64,000 bases of DNA from Merluccius polli (lineage: Eukaryota; Chordata; Actinopteri; Gadiformes; Merlucciidae): the NCBI GenBank assembly GCA_030340625.1, contig JAOPHQ010002277.1:496001-560000 (forward strand), in the 5' to 3' direction. Positions 56,834 to 64,000 of the stretch are shown here, piece after piece; positions within the stretch are counted from its first letter, which is position 1; the number at the start of each line of letters is the position of its first letter. The notes beneath the pieces were generated by a model, which saw only the letters and a program-made list of their open reading frames with translations, was not told the DNA's origin and made no database searches. The position numbers and the translations under genes are program-made.

Positions 56834-57129
56834 TCTACGTTTCCCCATGTCATCCTCGTCTTATCTGACTCCCATTGTTCTTTACATGTTCAAAGACAAG
56901 CCTGCCTGTTCTTTACTATCATATGATTATCACCATGTATTCTGCACGTCACCAACAATGTACTCATTCTGATCATGTGGAGTTTCGCTCCTATGATTAC
57001 ACGCTTCTGCTTATCTCATGCTTCTGTCTTACTTCAGCAGAAAGGCACCGAGGTTAGTGTGACCCAATTCATTGGTCATCTGATAGATCTAACATATAAC
57101 CATACCTTCAACATATAACATTACATACA
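56834..57129. other. No gene seen
   Basis: Flank of the ERV insertion leading to the LINE 3' end. The first part continues the sequence interrupted at 44831. Confidence 0.4.
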
Positions 57130-57177
57130 CATACAAACATACACATACATCCCAGTCGTCCATAACACAGTTTTATA

Positions 57178-58492
57178 TTAGATATAGGTTAGTAAGAAAT
57201 GATTTTTTAATTGTCTTTTAAAGTTGGAGATAGAGGACAACACCTTGAGACCATCATCAATCCCATTCCAGATCTGAGGCCCCCTACATACAACACTCAT
57301 ACTGGTGCGCACACGTTGGCGAAATTTTCCCGATATACGTGGTTTAGTTCTCGTTTGGTGTGAGTGCTGGGGGCTGGAGATGGGAACAAGACTACACAAT
57401 CTAGAGTTCAGCCTATTGACTACTTCAAACATAAGGCAGGCATTATGATATTCATTTAGCTCAGCCAGTCTTAGTAACTCAAAGCGGTGGAATAGAGGGA
57501 GGGTGGGAGAGTTTATCTCTGACCAGGACAGAGCCCGTATGACTTTCTTTTGCAAGGATGCACGTTTTTTTTATGATGGCTGGTGAAGGTGTTGCACCAT
57601 ATCACATTACAGTAGTTAAGGTGTGGTTCAAAGAGAGTTTTGTACAAAGTGAGAAGGGCAGGCAGAGGAAGGAAATGTCTGATCTTGTAGAACAAGCCAA
57701 CATACTTGTACAATTTGTTTACAAGATGGTCAATATGACATTTAAAGTTGAGAGAGTCGTCAATGAGGACCCCAGGAATTTAGTAGAATGCACTCTTTTT
57801 ATCTCCTCCCCATTAATTGTAATCAGGCAGTGCTCAGTGTTTTTAAATTTTTTGTTCGATTTGAATAAAATGAAATTTGTTTTGCTGACATTTAGAGACA
57901 GTTTGTTACATTTAAACCAGGAGTCCACTTTGGTTAACTCTGAGTGTACTATGTCTTGTAGAATAAGTGGGTTCCTGTGTGAGGTGAACAAATTTGTGTC
58001 GTCAGCAAAAATAATTTTATGAAATATATTGGAGGAATTTACAAAATCATTTATATATAAAATGAATAAGAGTGGCCCCAAAATGGAACCCTGGGGGACC
58101 CCGAAGATTATGGGCTTACAAGGAGAGTTAAAATCATTAACATGGACATACTGTTCCCTCTCATGTAGATAACTTCTGATCCATTCAAGTGCTAGACCTC
58201 TGATACCATAATGAGAACATTTGTGCAACAGAATATCAAAGTCAATGGTATCAAAGGCTTTTGATAGGTCCAGAAAAATACCAACACCACATTTTCCCTC
58301 TTCAATATAGTCATTAATGTGTTCTATTAGGTCGAGAATTGCCATACTGGTTGTGCTCTTTTTTCTAAAGCCGTATTGAGAGAGAACAAGAATATCTAGT
58401 TTGTCAAGATAGCCACAGAGTCTATTATATACTACTTTCTCCATTACTTTAGAGAAAGTGGGTAGAATTGATATGGGCCGATAATTGCCCAT
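57178..58492 (-). pseudogene. LINE reverse transcriptase, main part, frameshifted
   Basis: The frame 58492-57719 has the RT palm: GIFLDLSKAFDTIDFDIL (first Asp), FGVPQGSILGPLLFILYIN, and the catalytic FADDTNLF. Near 57770 the frame shifts. A middle piece at 57713-57513 (YCNVIWC) and a C-terminal piece at 57555-57178 (FELLRLAELNEYHNACLMF, then VVCRGPQIWNGI) complete the thumb region. Domain order fits CR1/Jockey-group elements, and the exact clade (Rex1, Nimb or other) is not resolved. Frameshifts make it inactive. Confidence 0.8.
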
Positions 58493-58497
58493 ATCAT
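58493..58497. repeat. Target duplication of Gmr1-like element (left, ATCAT)
   Basis: Pairs with ATCGT at 62705-62709, one substitution apart. The intact LINE would carry a single copy. Confidence 0.75.
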
Positions 58498-58830
58498 TGT
58501 GGGGGGGCGTGGTGCATCAGCCGCAAGGGGGAGCTGGACGGGGCTCGGGAGAGCCGCGCCAGGTGAGAGTGATTGGCGCACCTGTGGGGCATTAGCTAAT
58601 CACTCTCTCCCTTTTTAACACAGTAGCGTGCTGGACCCGGGAGGACCGGGACCGGTACACACGGGTTCCCGCGGAGCCGGAGCTGGGCCCGCGGCGTGAT
58701 TGTACTTGTGTGTGTGTGTGTGCGTATATAGTTATTGTGTGTGTACTCACCGAAAATAAAGACGTGAGTAAAACCCGCCTAACGAGTTATCCTTGGACTA
58801 AGAACCCCGGTGGCATACGACAACGCCACA
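58498..58830 (+). repeat. 5' LTR of Gmr1-like element
   Basis: Begins TGTGGGGGGGCG and ends ACAACGCCACA. TATATAG is at about 58727 and AATAAA in GAAAATAAAGACG near 58755, suggesting promoter and polyadenylation sites. Confidence 0.93.
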
Positions 58831-58831
58831 T

Positions 58832-58849
58832 TGGCGCCCAACGTGGGGC
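58832..58849 (+). other. Primer-binding site, tRNA-Lys(1,2)
   Basis: TGGCGCCCAACGTGGGGC begins one base after the LTR and matches the complement of the tRNA-Lys(1,2) 3' end. Confidence 0.88.
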
Positions 58850-58857
58850 TAGAAAGG

Positions 58858-61800
58858 ATGGACCCACAACAGCCTTTGAATACGCTGGCCCAGATACTGG
58901 CGGAGGTGGCGGCGATGAGCCGGGACCAGGCGGTCCTCGGCCGACAGCAGCTGGCGGCACTCCAGGGGCAGGCGGAGAGACAGACCCAGCTGCTGGAGGA
59001 GATGGTGAGTCGGGCAGGGACGGCGTCGCCGGCCCGCCCGTTCACCGGCCTGACTCTCCACAAGATGTCAGGCCAGGACGACCCACAGACGTTTCTGGAA
59101 ATGTTCGAGGCCACGGCGGCGGCATGCGGATGGCCGGTGACGGAGTGGGCCGTGCGACTGCTGCCTCTGCTGTCAGGGGACGCGCAGACGGCGGCGCTCG
59201 GCCTGCCCGCTTCCTCCAGAGGACAGTACGGGGACATCAAGCGGGCGGTCCTCGACCGGCTGGGGCTGTCGGAAGAGGACCATCGCCGCCGGTTCCGGGG
59301 GAGCAAGTTGGGGCCCGCGGATCGGCCGTTCGTCTTCGCCCAACAAATAAAGGATGCGGCGACCCGGTGGCTGCAACCCGGGGGGTCCGCCGGCGAGGGG
59401 AGAATGCTGGAGAAGATCGTCTTGGAGCAGTTTGTGGAGGGGCTCCCAGCTGCCACATCAGACTGGGTGATCTGTCACCGGCCGGCGGACCTAGCTGGGG
59501 CCATCACCCTGGCTGAGGACCACCTGGCCGTCCTCTCCCGGGGCCGGGCACAGGAGGCTCCGCAGGTTCCCGTGTTCGACTCCATGGAGGATTTTCCACT
59601 TGAGCAGTCTCGTGACGATACTCTACGCTTTGCCTTTGACCAAGTGATACGAATTGATGGTCACATGGTGCGCCCTGACGCAGCGTTAACGTATCCACAT
59701 TGTTCATTGCGTAGGGACAGACTATACAGAGTGAGTCGTGACACTCAGACAGAGGAAATAACGACACAGTTGGTGGTACCGAAGAGCCGCCGGGAAATAG
59801 TTTTCCAGGTGGCTCATTATAACCCAATGGCTGGACATATGGGGTGTGAGAAGACACTGAACCGGGTAATGGCCCGATTCTATTGGCCAGGCATTTGGGC
59901 AGACGTGCGCCGCTGGTGCGCGTCTTGTCCCGAATGCCAATTGGTTAACCAGCCGGCCATCCCGAGAGCGCCGCTGCGGCAATTACCTCTAATGGAGGTG
60001 CCGTTCGAGCGCATCGGGATGGACCTCATCGGGCCATTTTACCGGAGCGCACGCGGATATCGCTTTGTGTTAGTTCTCGTGGATTACGCAACGCGATATC
60101 CGGAGGCAGTGCCGCTGCGCACCATCTCTGCAAAGAGTGTGGCGCAGGCACTGTTTCAAGTTATCTCCCCAGTCGGGATCCCGAAAGAGATCCTGACTGA
60201 CCAAGGCACACAATTTATGTCACGGACACTGGGAGAACTATACGGATTATTGGGCATCAAGTCGATTCGAACCAGTGTATACCACCCCCAAACGGACGGC
60301 CTCGTGGAGCGCCTGAATAAGACTTTGAAGTCCATGATCCGTAAGTTTGTGCACGAGGATAGTCGTAATTGGGATAGGTGGCTAGACCCTCTGTTGTTTG
60401 CAGTGCGCGAGGTACCCCAGGCCTCCACGGGATTTTCTCCCTTTGAACTACTGTTTGGCAGGACACCACGTGGGGTTTTGGACCTGGTTAAGGAAAGCTG
60501 GGAGGAGGGTCCGAGCCCGAGTAAGAACGAGGTGCAATACGTCCTGGACCTGAGAGCAAAACTCCACACACTAGGGCAGTTATCACGTGAGAACTTGCTA
60601 CAGGCCCAGGAACGGCAGCAGCGGCTGTACAATAGAGGAGCTAGGCTAAGACAATTTTCACCGGGAGATAAAGTGCTTGTATTGCTCCCTTCATCTAACT
60701 CTAAATTACTCGCCAAGTGGCAAGGACCCTTTGTGGTCACACGGCGAGTGGGGGACGTTGACTATGAGATTGTGCGTTCGGACAGGGGAGGGGCGACACA
60801 AATTTATCACCTCAATCTCCTTAAAGCGTGGAGAGAGGCGGAGCCTGTTGCTCTGGTGACGGCAATTACAGAAAGAGATGAGTTGGGGCCGGAGGTACCA
60901 AAATCGACCAATCCTGCCTCGCTCCGTTGTGGGGACCAGCTCTCACCGTCCCAGAGGGCAGACATAAACAGGTTGCAGCAACGTTATGCAGATGTCTTCT
61001 CCCCCCGGCCGGGACGCACAACCCTTATTCAACACCGGGTTGAGACTCGCCCGGGCGTGACAGTGCGTTCACGGCCCTATCGGTTACCTGAGCACAAGAG
61101 AAAAGTGGTTCAGGCAGAATTAGAAGCCATGGTGGAGATGGGGGTAATAGAAGAGTCCAACAGTGCCTGGTGTAGCCCCATAGTTCTTGTGGGCAAGAAG
61201 GATGGGTCTGTTCGGTTCTGTGTGGACTATCGCAAGGTGAATGAGGTTTCACGGTTTGATGCCTATCCTATGCCCCGGGTGGACGAACTCCTGGATCGCC
61301 TGGGCACCGCTCGTTTTTTTACGACACTGGATTTAACCAAAGGCTACTGGCAGATTCCCTTATCTCCAGAGTCTAAGGAGAAAACGGCCTTCTCCACTCC
61401 GTACGGTTTGTACCAATTTGTCACACTTCCGTTCGGATTGTTCGGGGCCCCAGCCACATTTCAACGCCTCATGGACAGAGTGCTGCGGCCACATGCTGCA
61501 TATGCTGCCGCCTATCTGGATGACGTGATCATCCATAGTAACACCTGGGCGGAGCATGTGCGGCAGGTGGCTGCGGTGCTCGAGTCTCTGAGGCAGGCGG
61601 GGCTCACGGCCAATCCGAAGAAGTGTGCAGTTGGACGGAGGGAGGTACGGTATCTGGGGTACCACTTGGGCGGCGGGCAGGTGCGTCCGCAGGTAGATAA
61701 GACGGCAGCAATTGCAGCCTGCCCAAGGCCCAAGACGAAAAAAGAGGTGCGGCGGTTTTTGGGGCTGGCCGGCTATTACCGGCGATTTATTCCAGACTTT

Positions 61801-62475
61801 GCGGAGCTGACCAGCCCCTTGACCGACCTCACCCGAAAGGGTGCCTCAGATCCGGTCCAGTGGACGGAGCAGTGCCAGGAGTCGCTTGAGAGGGTAAAGC
61901 AGGCCCTCTGTGGGGAGCCCCTCCTACACACACCTAACTTCTCTCTCCCTTTTGTTGTGCAGGCTGATGCGTCGGGCAGGGGGCTGGGGGCCGTCCTGTC
62001 CCAGCAGGTACGGGGTGTCGACCGCCCGGTGGTGTACATCAGCCGGAAGCTGTCCGACCGGGAGGCCAGGTACAGCACCGTGGAGAGGGAGTGCCTTGCC
62101 ATCCGGTGGGCGGTCGATGCCCTGCGGTATTACCTGCTGGGGCGCCCCTTCACCCTCTGCTCGGACCACGCTCCCCTCCAGTGGCTCCACCGCATGAAAA
62201 ACGTTAACAACCGGATCACCCGGTGGTATCTGGCACTGCAGCCATTTAACTTCCGGGTGATCCATAGGCCGGGGGCACAGATGGCTGTGGCCGACTTCCT
62301 TTCCCGTTCCCATGGAGATGGGGGGGGGAGTGGGTTAGGCCGGATGGCTCCCCGGCCTAAATCAAGCGGTGGAGGTATGTGGGGGGGCGTGGTGCATCAG
62401 CCGCAAGGGGGAGCTGGACGGGGCTCGGGAGAGCCGCGCCAGGTGAGAGTGATTGGCGCACCTGTGGGGCATTAG
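58858..62475 (+). CDS. Gmr1-like Gag-IN-RT-RNase H single polyprotein
   Basis: About 1205 residues from ATG 58858, chosen because it follows the primer site. Residues ~140-222 form a SCAN-like capsid segment (HRRRFRGSKLG, RMLEKIVLEQFVEGLP, ITLAEDHL). From ~245 comes an integrase: His-His-Cys-Cys finger (AHYNPMAGHMG, CASCPEC), MDLIGPF, LTDQGTQF, and DGLVERLNK with Glu. RT follows (KKDGSVRFCVDYRKVN, LPFGLFGAPATFQR, YLDDVIIHS), then RNase H (QADASGRGLGAV, SDHAPLQW). Gag meets integrase without a zinc knuckle or a DTG/DSG protease, so an in-frame deletion near 59550-59590 is likely. The stop lies inside the 3' LTR. Confidence 0.92.
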   Translation: MDPQQPLNTLAQILAEVAAMSRDQAVLGRQQLAALQGQAERQTQLLEEMVSRAGTASPARPFTGLTLHKMSGQDDPQTFLEMFEATAAACGWPVTEWAVRLLPLLSGDAQTAALGLPASSRGQYGDIKRAVLDRLGLSEEDHRRRFRGSKLGPADRPFVFAQQIKDAATRWLQPGGSAGEGRMLEKIVLEQFVEGLPAATSDWVICHRPADLAGAITLAEDHLAVLSRGRAQEAPQVPVFDSMEDFPLEQSRDDTLRFAFDQVIRIDGHMVRPDAALTYPHCSLRRDRLYRVSRDTQTEEITTQLVVPKSRREIVFQVAHYNPMAGHMGCEKTLNRVMARFYWPGIWADVRRWCASCPECQLVNQPAIPRAPLRQLPLMEVPFERIGMDLIGPFYRSARGYRFVLVLVDYATRYPEAVPLRTISAKSVAQALFQVISPVGIPKEILTDQGTQFMSRTLGELYGLLGIKSIRTSVYHPQTDGLVERLNKTLKSMIRKFVHEDSRNWDRWLDPLLFAVREVPQASTGFSPFELLFGRTPRGVLDLVKESWEEGPSPSKNEVQYVLDLRAKLHTLGQLSRENLLQAQERQQRLYNRGARLRQFSPGDKVLVLLPSSNSKLLAKWQGPFVVTRRVGDVDYEIVRSDRGGATQIYHLNLLKAWREAEPVALVTAITERDELGPEVPKSTNPASLRCGDQLSPSQRADINRLQQRYADVFSPRPGRTTLIQHRVETRPGVTVRSRPYRLPEHKRKVVQAELEAMVEMGVIEESNSAWCSPIVLVGKKDGSVRFCVDYRKVNEVSRFDAYPMPRVDELLDRLGTARFFTTLDLTKGYWQIPLSPESKEKTAFSTPYGLYQFVTLPFGLFGAPATFQRLMDRVLRPHAAYAAAYLDDVIIHSNTWAEHVRQVAAVLESLRQAGLTANPKKCAVGRREVRYLGYHLGGGQVRPQVDKTAAIAACPRPKTKKEVRRFLGLAGYYRRFIPDFAELTSPLTDLTRKGASDPVQWTEQCQESLERVKQALCGEPLLHTPNFSLPFVVQADASGRGLGAVLSQQVRGVDRPVVYISRKLSDREARYSTVERECLAIRWAVDALRYYLLGRPFTLCSDHAPLQWLHRMKNVNNRITRWYLALQPFNFRVIHRPGAQMAVADFLSRSHGDGGGSGLGRMAPRPKSSGGGMWGGVVHQPQGGAGRGSGEPRQVRVIGAPVGH
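62361..62377 (+). other. Polypurine-like tract before 3' LTR
   Basis: AATCAAGCGGTGGAGGTA-type sequence abuts the LTR. It is purine-rich but interrupted. The second copy has the same arrangement. Confidence 0.6.
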
Positions 62476-62704
62476 CTGATCACTCTCTCCCTTTTTAACA
62501 CAGTAGCGTGCTGGACCCGGGAGGACCGGGACCGGTACACACGGGTTCCCGTGGAGCTGGGCCCGCGGCGTGATTGTACTTGTGTGTGTGTGTGTGCGTA
62601 TATAGTTATTGTGTGTGTACTCACCGAAAATAAAGACGTGAGTAGAACCCGCCTAACGAGTTATCCTTGGACTAAGAACCCCGGTGGCATACGACAACGC
62701 CACA
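62378..62704 (+). repeat. 3' LTR of Gmr1-like element
   Basis: Near-identical to 58498-58830, with a 6-bp loss in the GGAGCCGGAGCTGGG part. The pol stop codon (62473-62475) falls within it. Confidence 0.93.
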
Positions 62705-62709
62705 ATCGT

Positions 62710-62980
62710 TTTTGTCGCCCGGTTTAAAGATTGGAATTATCTTAGCAATTTTCATCATTTTTGGTACAGAGCCAGTAAGTAAAGAAAGGTTAATGCAATG
62801 AGCCAGTGGCTCTACAATGATATTTGCTATGGCTTTCATGATCTTACTACATATTCCATCTACCCCAGCTGTGTGCGAGCTCCGCAAGTCCAAGATGATC
62901 TTGAGGAGTTCAGTACAGTCTGTTGGCATCATGAAAAATGAGTGTATATAGCTACCAGAAAGAAAATGCTTAAAGGTGAC
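62710..62980 (-). pseudogene. LINE reverse transcriptase, 5' part
   Basis: The minus frame reads KHFLSGSYIHSFF, then DLRSSHTAGVDGICSKIMK and IAKIIPIFKPGDKND. This is the pre-palm segment that leads directly into the piece at 58492. It is cut at 62980 by the second Gmr1-like element. Confidence 0.8.
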
Positions 62981-63293
62981 TGTGGCGTAGTAGATGCCAC
63001 GGGGTTCTCAATAGGGAATAAACTCCAGCCGTTTTACGTTTGAACACGTTTATTTCAAACACACAACAATGATCACGCACACTGGCGTCGCCGCGGGCCC
63101 AGCTCTGGCTCCGTCAGCCGACCTGTATGTCTGGGTCCGGTCCTCCCGGGTCCAGCACGCTACTGCGTTTATAAAGGGAGAGAGTGATTAGTTTCAATGG
63201 AACCCAGGTGTGCCAATCACTCTCACCTGGCGCGGCTCTCCCGAGCCCCCTCCACAGCTCCCCCTTGCGGCTGATGCACCACGCCCCCCCACA
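62981..63293 (-). repeat. 3' LTR of second Gmr1-like element (313 bp)
   Basis: Plus strand TGTGGCGTAG to GCCCCCCCACA, that is TG...CA. Shares CACCTGGCGCGGCTCTCC and GGGTCCAGCACGCTACT-type parts with the first element's LTR in inverse orientation. Confidence 0.88.
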
Positions 63294-63310
63294 TACCTCC
63301 ACCGCCTGAT

Positions 63311-64000
63311 TTAGGCCGGGGAGCCATCCGGCCTAACCCACTCCCCCCCCCCCTCCCCATGGGAACGGGAAAGGAAGTCGGCCACAACCATCTGCGCCCC
63401 CGGCCTATGGATCACCTGGAAGTTAAATGGCTGCAGTGCCAGATACCACCGGGTGATCCGGTTGTTTACGTCTTTCATACGGTGGAGCCACTGGAGGGGA
63501 GCGTGGTCCGAGCAGAGGGTGAATGGGCGCCCCAGCAGGTAATACCGCAGGGCATCGACCACCCACCGGATGGCCAGGCACTCCCTCTCCATGGTGCTGT
63601 ACCTGGCCTCCCTTTCGGAGAGCTTCCGGCTGATGTACAACACCGGGCGGTCGAAGCCCTGTACCTGCTGGGACAGGGCGGCCCCCAGCCCTCTGCCCGA
63701 CGCATCAGCCTGCAAGACAAAAGGGAGAGAGAAGTTAGGTGTGTGGAGGAGGGGCTCCCCACAGAGGGCCTGCTTTACCCTCTCAAGTGACTCCTGGCAC
63801 TGCTCCGTCCACTGGACCAGATCTGAGGCACCCTTTCAGGTGAGGTCGGTCAAGGGGCTGGTCAGCTCCATGAAGTCTGGAATAAATCGCCGGTAATAGC
63901 CGGCCAGCCCCAAAAACCGCCGCACCTCTTTTTTTGTCTTGGGCCTTGGGCAGGCTGCAATCGCTGCTGTCTTATCTACCTGCGGAAGCACCTGCCCACC
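63311..64000 (-). pseudogene. Gmr1-like RT end and RNase H, with stop
   Basis: The minus frame gives the RT tail (KKEVRRFLGLAGYYRRFIPDF, ELTSPLTDLT), then a TGA at 63836-63838 where the first element has CGA (Arg). RNase H follows (QADASGRGLGAALS, SDHAPLQWLHR) up to the purine tract. The stop makes this copy inactive. The upstream domains are outside the window. Confidence 0.88.

Larger units (their letters stand above)
58498..62704 (+). mobile_element. Gmr1-like Ty3/Gypsy element, 4207 bp, complete
   Basis: LTRs of 333 and 327 bp differ by about three substitutions and one 6-bp indel, so the insertion is young. It has a tRNA-Lys primer site, one long frame and a purine-rich tract before the 3' LTR. 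The frame has integrase before reverse transcriptase and RNase H, the reverse of the usual Gypsy order. This is the hallmark of the Gmr1 group first found in cod. Protease and the Gag zinc knuckle are not seen. Confidence 0.93.
57130..62980 (-). mobile_element. CR1/Jockey-group LINE, interrupted by Gmr1-like elements
   Basis: Minus-strand LINE whose 3' end near 57120-57150 has TATGTG-type repeats. Its RT is read in pieces on both sides of the Gypsy element at 58498-62704. Removing that element and one 5-bp target copy joins IPIFKPGDKND to MGNYRPISILPTFS in frame. The 5' part is cut at 62980 by a second Gypsy element and leaves the window. Confidence 0.85.
62981..64000 (-). mobile_element. Second Gmr1-like element, truncated by window end
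   Basis: Opposite orientation to the first. Only the 3' LTR, the purine tract and the RNase H plus end of RT lie in the window. It inserts into the same LINE, with GTGAC at 62976-62980 as the likely left target copy (the other is outside). The LTR is clearly diverged from the first element's. Confidence 0.9.

Noticed and set aside
58710..59516. Long Gly/Pro-rich frames overlapping the Gmr1 gag on both strands
   Set aside because: GC-rich shadow frames of the real gag frame, which has SCAN-like motifs.

Overview
The window is eukaryotic, repeat-dense DNA most consistent with a teleost fish. It has spliced transposase genes, vertebrate-type LTR elements with tRNA-Lys, tRNA-Leu-like and tRNA-Trp-like primer sites, and fish-typical L2, Gmr1-like, hAT, TTAA-target, Tc1/mariner and Harbinger elements. 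I see no confident host gene, no rRNA or tRNA gene, no CRISPR array and no bacterial feature. The species cannot be told from the sequence.

Layout. 0-4 kb: Harbinger and L1 ORF1 remnants, then a hAT element nested inside another hAT element, each with an 8-bp target duplication. 4.7-8.8 kb: copy A of a composite repeat, split by a 3.1-kb palindromic element. 9-12.4 kb: a hAT-like mini-element with poly-C minisatellites, then a 3-kb inverted repeat with a hAT copy in its centre. 13-18 kb: a near full-length L2 LINE (minus strand) with an SGNH-esterase ORF1 and an ORF2 broken by frameshifts. 18-20 kb: a two-exon FLYWCH-MULE transposase gene. 20-25.5 kb: copy B of the composite repeat, split by a young Ty3/Gypsy element (210-bp LTRs, intact pol). 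26-35 kb: mostly non-coding DNA with two TTAA-target elements and a nested hAT. 35.7-37 kb: an apparently intact Tc1/mariner element of DD36E spacing with perfect 30-bp ends. 38.4 kb: a solo ERV LTR. 43-44 kb: a 1.1-kb palindrome.

44.8-56.8 kb is a 12-kb ERV-like element with nearly identical LTRs and a 4-bp target duplication. Its interior is almost non-coding apart from an integrase remnant. It carries a complete MULE transposon (45871-51814, 9-bp target duplication). That MULE has arrays of a 16-bp motif in inverted orientation at its two ends and a six-exon FLYWCH-MULE transposase gene whose splice sites and reading phase all join. A further element sits in the fourth intron of that gene. 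57-64 kb: a CR1/Jockey-group LINE hit by two Gmr1-like Gypsy elements in opposite orientation. The complete one has integrase upstream of reverse transcriptase, a SCAN-like capsid segment, and no visible protease.

The most notable systems are the intron-rich FLYWCH-MULE with its 16-bp terminal arrays, its paralogue lacking four of five introns, and the Gmr1-like element with rearranged domain order. Nested target duplications give a relative order of insertion at several sites.
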